Shown piece by piece: positions 13,140-30,061 of a DNA stretch of 64,000 bases. The stretch covers positions 186,001 through 250,000 of the forward strand of contig JARUPY010000506.1 in assembly GCA_029817715.1 (NCBI GenBank), written 5' to 3'. The stretch is from Melastoma dodecandrum. Taxonomy: Eukaryota; Streptophyta; Magnoliopsida; Myrtales; Melastomataceae. Numbering within the stretch: the first letter of the stretch is position 1; the number at the start of each line of letters is the position of its first letter. The position numbers and the translations under genes are program-made. Under the pieces are notes generated by a model that saw nothing but the letters and a program-made list of their open reading frames with translations, ran no database searches and was not told the DNA's origin.

Positions 13140-14068
13140 GGACTTTGTGACACTGCAATGAAATATTGGCATCAAGGAAGGCGTAGGATGATCATGGAAC
13201 ACCAAAAGAAGTCGGCCGCTAACCCTAATCTTCGCCTTATGCAAAGCAGGGACGATCGCGGAGGCGAGTTGGAGCGGTTGTTAATGGAATTTTTTGATGT
13301 TTTTGCGGAACCATCAGCGTTACCTCCTCGTCGCACCCGCTATCACTCTATTCTCATTCCTAGGAATGGAGCCGATAAATTTTCGATACCCGTCATGAAG
13401 AAATCGTTGGAGTTGTACGGATCCTTATTCTTCACTCACTATGTTGGACCATGATATCACCAAATCGGCATGTCGCCTCCGGATGTTGAGAAAACGGCTT
13501 TTCGCACTTCTCATCGACACTTGAAAGTTCCGGGGATGCCATTTGAGCTCTGCGATGCGCCTTCGACTTTTCAGGATCTCATGAATGAGGTATTTCGTCC
13601 ATATCTTCGTAAGTACGTATTTTTTTAACGACATTGATTTATAACAGCTCTTGGGCCAAGCATCTTCAACATGTTCGTTCGGTGTTTTCGATCTTACAGT
13701 GCGAACAAAAATTTTTAAAGTACACAAAATGTGCGTTCGCTCAAGACAAGGTGGCTTATCTTAGTCATGTCATATCCGCTAAGGGTGTCTCCGCGGACCC
13801 ATCTAAACTTCAGGCAATTATCGATCGGCTTTTACCCGACATGGCGAAGGCGCTTCATGGGTTCTTAATCCTGGCGAGTTACTATCGTAAGTCTATCCAA
13901 GACTATGGAGTTACTGTTGTCCCGCTCACGGCCACGCTGAAACGCAACTCCTTTCGTTGGACGGCACAGCTTGAGACGATGCAGTGCGCCACATACTTCG
14001 GACTGGGGCATTGGAGCTGTGTTACATCGAGACTGTGTCCTTGGGGTCGTTCTTCTATAATCAGCTAA
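13140..14068 (+). mobile_element. Ty3/gypsy polymerase remnant (reverse transcriptase)
   Basis: Broken + strand frames show the family order. First comes a pre-RT stretch with EFFDVFAEP...LPPRR (about 13285-13350). Next is the palm region KTAFRTSHRHLKV.GMPFELCDAPSTFQDLMNEVF (about 13488-13600). Last is the thumb/connection segment from 13648 with SSWAKHLQHVRSVFSIL, CAFAQDKVAYLSHVISAKGV and LLKRNSFRW-type motifs. The YxDD catalytic region is destroyed around 13615-13640 by an indel and a stop. No LTRs, protease or integrase are attached, so this is a dead fragment of about 0.9 kb just upstream of CRK-b. Confidence 0.8.
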
Positions 14069-14462
14069 CAACTCATGATACTGAAAGTAAAGACCAAAAT
14101 TTAAATAAATCTCGCGTCATTTATGATTTGAACCTACCTATGAACAAAGGTGGTACGAACGAAATTAATGACACGCGTTTATGGTCCAAAATTGTTGTCA
14201 TCCACTCCAATTACTTCAATCATTCAGTAACAAATTAAGCAAAAGTTTGATTCATGAAATGTCAAAATTTTACGCAGAGGAATAAGAAAGGAGGAAATCA
14301 ATTACTATTTTTGGACACTGGAATTGATGTTCACGTGGAATTATTTCAAATCTAACATCAAATTATGGTAAAAAAGAAAAAGCAAGGCCTGAAACAAAAG
14401 ACCAATCACATGTCGCAGTTATAACATTCGTCGTCACCAACTACTCCAACACACCCAAAAAA

Positions 14463-17094
<2,632 letters not shown>

Positions 17095-18284
17095 AACCTT
17101 TCATGTTACCTTCGACCTATCATATCGATGGACGACAACCTGGAGTTTTATTTCTTGTTGGTCTACAAATTATTTTACAAAATATGATATTTTCTTTTAA
17201 TTTTTTTTTTGTCTAATTCCCATCTGCCCAAGAATAATATGGAAATCGACCTTTGAAAAGTAGACTTCCTTCTGGGAATTTGAAACTAAATTTATCGGAC
17301 AAAATCGGCACTTCAAACACTAATTTAGGAGTATTAATCGAGGAATTATAGTACTTTCTTCGTATTTCGTAATGTTGTAACGAAACTCTCACCTGCATAC
17401 CTACATATACACATACACGTATTGGCTCTATAGTTTGCGACGATGTTTCCAAGGTAACATATTTTTTATGCATTTCTTTTATGCGCCTAATTACAATTTA
17501 CAAACTCAATATTATAACTAGTAATTAAATAATGTCTTTTTTATATATAAAAAAAACAAAAACAAAATCGCTAACCTTAAACCGTGTAAGAAAATAATAA
17601 AGCCTCTGACACATGAAAGGCCAACTTTTCACCACGCAAGGGATAAAATAAAAAAGAAATCCGGTGTAGTACTTTGGCTATTGTTAAGCCATTTGCAAAC
17701 AAGTACTATTTTGATTAAACAAAAGACCAAACGCATCACACAAGTTGGTCGCGGCGGGGGCATGTGAGGGTCGACGCCCCTGACCTCTGACGTCCCGACC
17801 CCCGACGCCAGTCCCTCGACCCCAACACCGCCGGGTACGCGTAATGTACGACCATCCCGTCGCCCCCTACGAAATTAATGAGTCGTCATTAATCTGCTTA
17901 TTAGGATAATATATTTTAGATATTTGAATTAACGTAGTCTTTCTTTTTTTTTGGGTAAAACTTTAGAAAGGAATGATAAAATGTTGGTCGCACCTAAAAG
18001 TCAAAAGTCAATCTTGGTTATAGAATTTCGTTTAGTTTTGTAAGAAGAAGGAGAAAAAATATAGCGATTAAGAAGTGAATTGCTTAAAAAAATATTATAT
18101 TTAATTAAAAGATGAAGATCGATGAGAATGAAATGAGCATGGGATTGGGATTCTTATCGTGAAAAGGAAAATAATGGAATAAAATAAAATAGATAAAGAA
18201 AAAATAGTAAAATTATTAGTCGATTATATTCCATGCTCGAATCCTTAAAACCAAACACGGCAAGTAGTTCTGTTTTAGTTTAAT
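17095..18284. repeat. CRK-b 3' flank with a leftover CRK promoter and GC-rich island
   Basis: Most of this spacer matches the CRK-a 3' flank (10105-10850), including the dispersed repeat at 17212-17338. Relative to CRK-a, about 300 bp (17570-17875) is extra. Its first part (17570-17740) resembles the CRK-a upstream region 7205-7385 (TAACCTTAAAC..TGTAAGAAA, then AAAGACCAAACGCATCAC). Its second part (about 17745-17870) is a very GC-rich patch with GGTCGACGCCCC-type words. The extra piece reads as a vestigial CRK promoter at a rearrangement breakpoint. Confidence 0.5.
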
Positions 18285-18990
18285 TTGTTCCTTGAGAGTG
18301 GGAATTCAAAGCCTTTCTAGGATTTATGAGACGATGCGGAATCGAAAGCGATCGATAACATATTGTCAGGAACTTCGATCAAATGATAAAAACTCTTGGT
18401 GTTGATATCAGAGTTTTCCCAATGATCTTCTTCCTAGAAATGTTCGATATATCGCTGCCGGAAAGCTATCGGAATCCAGCCATCAGAAGAGACAGAGTGG
18501 GGATGAACCTACGAACGCTTGATTGATGAGGCTTTCCGTGTCCGAGATAGTCTCTACGGCGGAATAAGATGTCGTAGGACTAGTCTCGGCTGTAAATAGG
18601 GGCACCCGTTTCATTTGTAACATCCCACCGAAGTTCAAGAATTTAGAACAATACAATTCTCTCCTCCTATTTGCTCTTAGTCCCCTTCTTCGGTAGTTGG
18701 CTTTAGGGGGTTTGTCGAAGTAAAGGGTTTTGTATAGGTATTGTTTCTACAGGCAAAGTCCCTGACTAAGTCATCCTTGTGGTCCTAAATCTCGGTCGTA
18801 GTATTGAACTTCCGTCCCACAAGAAGTCGCGATCGGAGAACTAGATTCCGGTCTGATAAAACGCAAGATGTCGTACGCCATCCCTCATGTTCTGCCTTAG
18901 CGCATGCACCTTCTGCAATCCAGCGTTGAAAAAAAAAAACATGAATAGGCCTGATTGCGAAGCCAAATTGTGGTTGTGCATCTCCATTTG
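18285..18990. repeat. Duplicated block 2 (copy of 10850-11396), with inserted LTR fragment
   Basis: Same block as 10850-11396, here directly upstream of CRK-c. Between the words GTCGTAGGA and GCAAAGTCCC (about 18580-18751) this copy has about 170 extra bases containing a GTAAATAGGGGCACC TATA-like start, AGAACAATACAATTCTCTCCTC and GGGTTTTGTATAGG. That looks like the R-U5 part of an LTR. No second LTR or target duplication was found. Confidence 0.5.
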
Positions 18991-19133
18991 CAGAACACAT
19001 TGTGCCTTCCATTCCCACTCCTGTGACACGAAGAGGAAAGGTGTTTGTCCAAGTTTGACACGCAAAACCTCCCCATTTTAGTGTACAATCGACCTTCACT
19101 TCATCATCAACCGAGGAAAGCAAGCAACCTTTA

Positions 19134-21142
19134 ATGGAGATGATGCTATTACTCAAGATTGTTATCGTTGCTGTCCTTTTCTTCTCATTCGTCCCCGCCA
19201 CCGTCGACTGCCAGGACCCACTGTGCATCGGGAATGGCAATTACACCCCCAACGATGCCTTCCAAGCGAACCTCGACTCCATTCTCAACTCTGTCGCTAC
19301 GACGAATTCCTATACCATGACCTACGGCCTCTTCAACGAGTCGATTGGTCCGCAGCAGGGTTCGGATGGGATCCAGGTCATGGGGTACTGCCGCGGTGAT
19401 CAAAGTCCTGACGCTTGTCGGTCTTGTCTTAACGACTCTGCATACCAGATCAGGGCACTGTGTCCGCTTTATAAGCAGGCTGTCCTGTTCCAGGTGAACT
19501 GCACGATGAAGTACTCCAATGGTTCGATGTATGGGGTGGTGGTAACTTACCCGTATTTGGGATGGTTTAATCCAAATAATGCAAAGAATTGGGATGCCGT
19601 TGTGACGAAAGTTAAGCAGTTGGTGGATGATTTACAAAGTGAAGCTGCTTCAGGTGAGATCAAAGTTCCATGTCCTCCTGTCACCCTCTGAATCACGGTA
19701 AGGATAAATTGCTTAGGAATATCTCCCTTTGACGCATTCGTTTGCTTCCATGGTTTATTCTCAAGGAGATCAATTCCGGAAGTATGCTCAGGGCAACGGC
19801 TCTGCGGATTATTACACCTTGTTTGTGGAAGTTCAATGCAGTCCTGAACTGGAACATCAACAATGTGTCAACTGCTTGGTGGCTATTACCAAGTTGCTAA
19901 CGCAAGGTAAAATAGGAGGAAGGTTGTGGGCTCCGAGTTGCCAGGTGAGATTTGAGGACTACCCCTTCTACGATCCCATCGCCATCGCCCTTCCTCCACC
20001 AGGTAAACAAACATTTGAGATTCATGCATCTGGAGATGGACGAGGGTGATTTCTAGCTGTTTTGCTGAAACACTGGTTTAAAACAGGGGAGAAGAAATCG
20101 TCCAGACTGTGGATCATCATCGTTGCTTCAACGGTCTCGGCTGTTGTTCTTAGTGGTACTTTTGTATTCCTACTTGCAAAACGAAGGAAGAAACGTTTCA
20201 TCCAAAGACTAAGGAGTAATTCGGTGATTGCTAAAATCTAACGTTCATCGGACAAAGCAGCCAAATCTTAAACGGAGCTGATTTTTTCTTTTCACAGATG
20301 AGGATGGTGACGATGTCATCATGGTAGAGTCACTGCAGTTCAATCTAGGGGTCATCAGGGAAGCTACTGAGAACTTCTCTGATGCCATGAAGCTTGGACA
20401 AGGCGGTTTTGGATCTGTTTACTTTGTAAGTGTGATGAATTGCCATAGTTTCTGTAGCGATTCTGTAGTCTGACAAATCCTTCCATGACACACTACGTAG
20501 GGGAAGCTTCCAAATGGACAAGAAATTGCAGTGAAGCGGCTCTCGAGGAATTCCGGTCAAGGGCAAATTGAGTTAAAGAATGAGGTAGTGTTGCTAGCGA
20601 AGCTTCAACACCGGAACTTAGTTCGGCTTCTTGGCTTCTGCTTGGAAGGCGAGGAGAGGCTTCTTGTTTACGAATTCGTTCCCAACTCAAGCCTCGACCA
20701 GTTCATCTTTGGTATGTTTTCGTCGAAAACCTCCCAAATACTGCATCGATGCATGTGGAAATGACTCAAGAGCTTATCGGTCGCCTATCTATATGTAGAT
20801 GCACTCAAGCATGCACGCCTCGACTGGGACACTCAGTACAAAATTATCACGGGAATCGCCCGGGGGATCATGTACCTACACGAAGATTCAAGGCTTCGTA
20901 TCATCCATCGTGACCTGAAGGCTAGCAACATCTTGTTGGACGCAGACATGAATCCAAAGGTTTCAGATTTTGGCATGGCTAGATTATTCTACGGTGACCG
21001 GTCTCCGGCCAAGATACCAAGAGGTGGATGCATCCACGACGAGTTGTTGCGCATTCAGGAAGACGTGACGAACACGCCAACTGCCTACATGGTTCTCGAA
21101 CTCAACCCGAGTCTCTCCATCACTCTCCGGTTGGGATCCTGA
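19134..21142 (+). pseudogene. Truncated CRK (CRK-c) with kinase C-lobe replaced
   Basis: Exons 1-6 are well formed: 19134-19653, 19766-20002, 20087-20215, 20298-20425, 20501-20711, 20799-20994. They encode a signal peptide, two DUF26 domains (GYCRGDQSPDACRSC and CSPELEHQQCVNC), a short hinge, a membrane helix, [11 protein letters not shown] and SDFGMARLF. At 20995 the normal activation-segment sequence stops and a diverged piece of another CRK exon 8 (IQEDVTNTP..) follows directly. The APE motif and most of the C-lobe are missing. The frame then runs into the Copia LTR at 21129, which supplies the stop (21140-21142), giving 522 aa. The membrane receptor part could still be made, but the kinase is surely inactive. 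The ectodomain resembles CRK-e; exons 5-6 resemble CRK-a/b. Confidence 0.82.
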
Positions 21143-22816
21143 TATTTTGCTGTTATTATTTAATTTAGATTTTTTAGTTAAAAATAATATCTTATACGAT
21201 TTTGAGAAGATTTAGTTTAGATCATTTCTTGGGTTATAAATATATTCTTTCATATTAGAATGTAAGTCGATTTTTAGAAATAAAAATATAGCCTTTTCGC
21301 TTGCGTATATTGATACCCAAAATAGCAACAAGAGGCATCAGAGCGAGGTTTGATGTTTTTCAGCGGTTCGTCATCTCCTACGCTCCCGATCGTCGACGGC
21401 GAAAACTATCTGTTGTGGGCCGTGAAGATGAAAACACACCTCAAAAGTCCTGGCTTGTGGCGGTGGCTTAAAGTTGACAAAGATCCAACACCTCTAGGTA
21501 ATAATTCGACCTTCAATCAAATCTAACTCCAAAGGCCTTGTCCTATATTTTTTTCAAAGGTCCCGGATGTGATTTTCACAAGAATTATGGCTTGTGACAC
21601 TCCTAAGGACGTGTGGGACAAGTTGCAGGAGGAGTTTATGGGCAGGAGTAGAATGCGTAGTATGCATATTTTGAATTTGAAGAGAGACTCCGAGCGTTTG
21701 CGGATGAAAGAAAGTGAGACCGTCAAAGAGTATGTTGATAGACTTTTGGCGATCATCAACAAAATTTGGTTTTTTTTTTAGAGGAACTACTAGATAGCAG
21801 AATTATGGAAAAAATGCTGGTGAGTTTATCAGAAAGGTCTGAATCAAATATATCATCTCTTGAAGACTCCAAAGATTTGTCAAATATCTCGTTGACTGAG
21901 CTCATCCATGCATTTCATCAAGCCCAAGAACAGAGGATCTTGATACGACAAGAATGATGCAAATCATAAAGATGAAAAGGAAGAAAAGAGCGTTGAAGGT
22001 GCTTATGTTGCTAGACAATCTAGATCTCGGAGAGAGAAAAGACAAGAAGATAAGCCTAGGAGAAGAAAATTTTCTCCATGCCCTCACTGTAAGATAGATA
22101 ATCATCCTGAAAATTGTTGTTTCTTTAGACCAAATGTATGATTAAGGTCATGCCAACAACTTGGCCATGTGGAGAAAGTATGCCCAAACAATGAAGTTCT
22201 ACAAGCGATAGAAGAAGATTATCAGTTGTTTGTTGCTACGTGTTTCTCGGGAAACGTACGAGATCATACTTAGTTAATAGACAGTAGTTTGTACGCCATA
22301 TTTGAGCAGTTTTGTGAGGCTGGGCAAAACTAGCAAATTGAAAGTGATAATTGGGAATGGAGAATTCTTAATGTCAAAGGCAGAGGTACAGTTGTCGTAA
22401 AGACAGTGACATGTACTAAATATATATCATATGTTTTATTTGTCCCTGGAATGTTGGTCAAATGTTAGAGAAAACTTAATGCTTGGCATTTTAAGGATAT
22501 GACTTGCACCATGGTTGTGAGTTTATTTCCGTGAAAATGAAAAAGAAAAGCTTTCCTATTGTGTGGAAAAACGAGTAAGATTTCAAGAAAATATTGAAAT
22601 AATCAAAGATTCGATGATAAGATAAGATAAAATCTTAGTATTGGTAGTAAAATATCAACGAGGAGATTGCTGTTATTATTTAATTTAGATTTTTTGTTAG
22701 AAATAATATCTTATAAAATTTTCAGAAAATTTAGTTTAAATCAATGTAAGTCGATTTTTTAGAAATAAAAATATAACATTTTTCGTTTTCGTATATTCAT
22801 ACTCAAAATACCGACA
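21129..22816 (+). mobile_element. Internally deleted Ty1/Copia retrotransposon
   Basis: LTRs at 21129-21330 and 22678-22816 share TGCTGTTATTATTTAATTTA and end in AACA/GACA. After the left LTR, AGGCATCAGAGC (21333-21344) is a primer-binding site for initiator-Met tRNA with two mismatches. Gag begins near 21353 (PIVDGENYLLWAVKM) and continues through DVWDKLQEEF and RLRMKESETVKEYVDRL, with several frameshifts. A zinc knuckle CPHC....H...CC lies near 22072, and a protease-like GTVVVKT..CTKYISYVLFVPGM region ends near 22465. Integrase and reverse transcriptase are missing. CTCC flanks both ends (21125-21128, 22817-22820), and the flanking sequence resumes the interrupted CRK exon 8. AGGAGA just before the right LTR is the polypurine tract. 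Confidence 0.85.
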
Positions 22817-23700
22817 CTCCTTGTGCCGACTCAGCCCACGTACTTCACCAGGCCGATCCAAGGTCGTCCTGTGGGGCTTCCATTTATGAAACGATCGTCC
22901 GCGATGGCAAACAGTCTCAAACGCAAGTCGTACGACGTCATCTCAAAAAAAGTGCAAAAACAATGTGCGACATTCTTTTAGGAGGGTGGGAATGGGACAA
23001 TCTGTCGACCAACTTGCCAACTTGGGTGGTCCATCGAACAATTGGGGGATTGATAAAAATAAAAAACCAGATATGAACTGGAAAGTGTTTTGTCGGAATG
23101 GGAAAGAAAACTGTGGACAGTCCTTTTGGAAGTCAAAATCCGTGTCCTAAGCATCATACGGCGACATCACATCTTCTCCCCAACTTGAAGAAGAATAATT
23201 TTGTTCATCAGCTATGGCTTTTGGCAAGCTGACTCCCACTGTGCTGATCACGGGCTCCTATAACCCGAAATACGACAACAACGTTGTTAGCTTTTCGCGT
23301 CTGCTGATATGTGGACCACGACCCCATCCGCCGCCCCCCTTCCCCATGTAAATGTTCCGATTCTCGACGACATTCACGGACATGCTCGACGTCCCGCTTC
23401 CTCTTCTTTACCATCTCGACGGAGACTCCCGAGCCTCAAGTCGTCCATACTTCCGGACACGGACGCGAATACCTCCGTGCCTCAAGATCCGGGAAATTGC
23501 ATCTCCTGGATAACTTTCCGGATTCCGAAGCGGCATCCTTAGATCCGAATATTCAAACCGGGAAAGGCGTGTCCCTAAAGAACTTCCGTCGCCATCCCAT
23601 CAACTATTTTTAAACAAACAACAAGACTTTGGGAGTCAGAAGTCTCCGTTTTCATTCTTTTAAGGCGGTCAGGAAACCACGCGTGATTTGGAGAAAACGC
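22817..23700 (+). pseudogene. CRK exon 8 tail and 3' flank, continuing past the Copia element
   Basis: Directly after the Copia element the exon 8 piece from 20995-21128 resumes (GTGCCGACTCAGCCCACG, encoding a decayed PTQPTYF..PIQGRP stretch) and fades at about 22960. The following sequence matches 43200-44000 and 52430-53110: a GGTGGGAATGGGAC block, CAACTTGCCAAC, GGGGGATTGATAAAAA, GACGGAGACTC. These three blocks are paralogous 3' flanks of one ancestral CRK, each now placed upstream of a different CRK gene. Confidence 0.7.
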
Positions 23701-24143
23701 GACTTCATTTTTATATATATTTTTTAAGTTGTCTCGTCAATTTTCCAACAACATGTTATAACAAACATTGGAATCACTGTCGGCTTTGGTGAAAAATTAC
23801 ATGTCTTTCGATGAACCCAAGAGATGTAAGATACTAGTCGGGCAAAGACCTTGAACTAGATTAGGAAACTCTTAGTTATAAAGAAAAAACCTAATATTTT
23901 CATACGGTTAATAATAGTGGACCCATTTTGGTGGCAAGCGCCCCTTTAAATTCAAGCCCACGATTCATAAGTCGGTACCTTTTTGGGTTAAATCGGACTA
24001 TACGCGGATAAGGGAGTTTCAATATACAAGCTCAACGAGATTTCACTTTAAAACCAATTGATTAGTGGGGTAACCTAAGCTTATATACATGACCGGACTA
24101 CTGCCTGATCTAACCCTCTCAACACATGCTAACGCTAATGATC

Positions 24144-24210
24144 TAGATGCTTTGACATTTGGTCAGCATTGTCATCATTCACTGGCGTCTCCATCGTTGG
24201 GGACCTAAAT
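24144..24210 (+). promoter_or_regulatory. Conserved upstream block of CRK-d
   Basis: The block GATGCTTTGACATTTGGTCA-GCATTGTCATCAT, followed by a (T)GGCGTCTCCATCG word, is conserved upstream of CRK-d, CRK-e (44302-44370) and CRK-f (53826-53895, more diverged), 155-375 bp before the start codons. It contains TTGAC and its near complement, cores of WRKY-type W-boxes. Conservation partly reflects shared descent. Confidence 0.4.
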
Positions 24211-24310
24211 TATTATTATTATTCAAGTTGTGCTTTGCGAACCTAACCCCAACTGGGATAAAAGCTTTAGGCCATTAGGATATTCATGCACGAAGAATAG
24301 AGAGAACATA

Positions 24311-26973
<2,663 letters not shown>

Positions 26974-27047
26974 GAGACTCGTTTTTACTGTGGATTGACA
27001 TTCACAATAACTTTTCAATTGCATTATGTTCTGTATGGATTATATAC

Positions 27048-30036
27048 TGTAATACCCCAAATTTGTGGATTCCTTCATTTGACCACTTTTACTCACTTAA
27101 AATGAGTTCATTTGGTTTAGTTTAAAGCCCAAACCCATATATGTGAACCTAGGCTTTATAAAATAGCATTAAAATGACCAAAGCCCATTTTAAAACTTAT
27201 TATTTTAATAAATCAAATAAAATTACGAAATTTTTGCATAATCATCTATTAACTAATTTCTTTTATTCCTTTCCCTTTTTGAACATGCCTTATCATATTA
27301 TCACACAATCTTAGGAAAAATCATTCAAAAAAAGAAGAACTATAATCACATTCCCTCAATTCTTCAATCAGACGTCCATTCACCCAAGGGAAGGCAATTA
27401 CAGAATTTTAGGGGATAGATTGAGGGATCGTAATCATCGCATTCTGTCAATTCCCTTCTCCCCATACTTTAATTATACAGGGACACACACACACACAAAA
27501 AAAAGACGATTCTCCCATCAGAGGATCTCTGAAATTCCCCGGAGCAAAAAGCCTCCCTTTCCCCATCAGACAATTGGAGAAACACTCTTCAGACAATCAG
27601 AGATCCTCGGAGACGTCTCACCTTGGACGCTCCACCCCTCCGGGAATCGGAGGCCAACTCCTCCTCCCTCTACCTACAACCGGGGGCCAACTCCTCCTCT
27701 ATACAAATCAACGCCGGAGGCCAACTCCTCTCGATCTACATACAGAAACCGGAGCCAAGGAATCCCCCTCTCCGATGCTGACGAGTCGAAGCCTCCCGAC
27801 CAGCCTATCAGCCGACGCCCTCCCGGCGTCGTTCATCCTCCTCGGGCCACCCCGAGGCGAGGTAACCCCCTCGGTGAGACTTCCTCTCACTTTGCTAATT
27901 CCAGTATGCTTCTACCATGTTCGATATGCTGACTATGTCGTTCCTTTTCTTTTTTGGCCTACCACACACACCATGGGGTGAGGAACGAGCCTTCAGACAA
28001 GGTCGTAACAGCCAAAGGACAAAGGACAGCCGGCGTGCCATCTCCCGTCGACACTTAACCACAACGTAAACAGGTCGTAATCATTTAAACTCCTCTCGAA
28101 ATGCATTTTCATACATTTTTTTAGACCTCAAAGCTTTCACGGTAGCTTTGGGGTTGATTTTGCATTCATTTGTGGCACGAAAGTGTCGGGACATCTCCCG
28201 GCCTTCTATTTTGATTGTTTTCAGCGGCAACGCCTCAAAAGACTCTTTTTTTCAAAGAGGTTACGGACATTTTCGAACCTCGAACCCAAAAGGTCAAATG
28301 ATCTACAATGAGTGATGATCTTGGAAATATTTTTATTTTAATTTTTGGCTAATCGATGACCAAGATATGCCCCCGAAACTAGCGCCACCTTCGCTGGCCG
28401 CGACAGAGCAGTCTGTCGCATTGTTACTTCCGGGGACATTGCTGGAGATCTAACCGTTGGATCTTGTTAAAACTTTTTGACCAGAAACTAGACTTCAATA
28501 TAATTGTTTTCATATATTAACTAACCGTTGAAGTTTCTGTAATAACAAGATACGACCTCGTGAACAGACTGTACACCAAGTGAGGTCTGCCGAGCGTCGC
28601 TACTTCACTCTTTGCACAATACCCGCGGATCAAACCGTTGGAGTGTACTTAAATTTTGTAAATATGTTCTTCACTTAATCATGTTGATTTTGACATTTTA
28701 TACACATTTTTTCACCTCATGGATGAAAATATATCAACTTTTATTTCCACGGTTCAGGTCAGCCAAACTGGACAAGCTATTTATATTACTTTCAATTTTT
28801 GCACGAGCATATCATTCGATCCAACCGTTGGATCCATGTGGAATTTTACACACGAATTCTTCATTGCCTTACCTTTCTGTGAAGTCCTTTTGCACTCCGA
28901 TCGGACATTCGAGGACCATGATATGATAGGAACAACGCTGTCGGTGCAAGCTGTTCCGCTTTTCCGGACAGCCAATTTAGTTCCTTGATCTTGTGAGATT
29001 GCACCGTTAGATTTTTATAAAATTTTACATGCAAACTCGCCATTAAGTTTTGGATCTTTTGGTTTAAATTTTGATTAAATCGGACAATCCGAGTCAAAGT
29101 TATAGATCGCTTTCTGAACTATGCGTAATTCGTATTCGTTGTGTTTTGTGATTATACAACTCTTATTATTTGAACATTCTAACCAAATTTCCATTTTATA
29201 TTACATGAAAAATCCACAAACGATTTCGAGGATTCGACAAAGCAACTCTGAGGACACCCCTGGTGGAGGTACGTCACCAAAGTGGCCCAACTGATAAGCT
29301 TTAGCCGATGACATGCCATCCCGGCGGGCCACAGGTACAAAGGGGAGGTGCGGGCCTCCCGAAAAAGATAGAAAATCCACTTGTAACGGGCCGTGGGCCC
29401 AAGTGCATAGGCCCACGGTCACCATCCTTCCCCGCCCCCTTTGATCTAAATAATTGTCTGTGCTTGTCCGCATGCCTTAGGCCCATAGGTTTATTGTCGC
29501 ATGTTGTTTGCTATCAACAAACATGAGTTCGGGTCCAAAGCCTGAATCGGGTCCAACGCCCGTTAAACAAAAGCAAATCTTTTGGTGCAAACGCCACCTC
29601 CCTTTTTCGCATGTTAGAATGTAAGAGTTAATAAATAGGAATACCCGAACCAACTGTTTTTTTCCGACTTAAACAGCTTTCATAAATAAAGTCGGTGGCG
29701 ACTCCGTTTAGTTTACCTAGGTTAAACAACAAAAACCTTTTTATGGAGCCATCATGGATGAGGGACTGACGACACGAGCCGCTCCCGATTCCTCCCGACA
29801 GTTTCTCTTTCGGATCATGCTCCGCCTTTCGCCCGCCGCCTCTTAGGAAGACAGAGACGGTCGGCGAGGGCCCGAGCAGGCCCAGTTAGGAACCTAGGGA
29901 GGGACCACCCAATTCCCTTCCGCAGCGTCCGACGCTCGAGTCGTGACGTCGACCGGTTGGGCCTTTGAGGAGCGGGCCCGGATCCACGGGTCGTTCGGAC
30001 CGCCTCGCGCGTTCTAGGCCGGAAGGCGCGCGTACA
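27048..30036 (+). repeat. Left LTR of the LARD element
   Basis: A TATA-like CTTTATAAAAT lies near 27152-27162. The frame at 27420-27932 is open in both LTRs but is rich in Pro, Ser and Arg with no domain and is probably not a gene. The last 0.7 kb (from about 29320) has diverged relatives at 42.0-42.85 and 49.0-49.8 kb. Confidence 0.9.
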
Positions 30037-30043
30037 TCCCGGA

Positions 30044-30061
30044 TGGCGACTCCACTGGGGA
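30044..30061 (+). other. Primer-binding site, tRNA-Arg type
   Basis: TGGCGACTCCACTGGGGA starts 8 bases after the LTR end. TGG pairs with the tRNA CCA end, and the rest complements the 3' end of plant arginine tRNA (ACG), which ends CCCCAGTGGAGTCG. This is the primer reported for Tat/Ogre elements. Confidence 0.75.

Noticed and set aside
13086..13454. Possible independent gene before the RT remnant
   Set aside because: The EFFDVFAEP...LPPRR stretch is the usual region just before Ty3/gypsy reverse transcriptase, and no start or other domain is present.
27420..27932. 170-codon open frame in the left LARD LTR with a near-identical copy at 36639-37151
   Set aside because: Conservation only reflects recent LTR identity. 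Composition is Pro/Ser/Arg-rich without a domain, and other frames in the region are open as well.
30044..30061. Possible tRNA gene fragment
   Set aside because: Only the complement of a tRNA 3' end is present, directly after an LTR. It is a primer-binding site; no cloverleaf follows.
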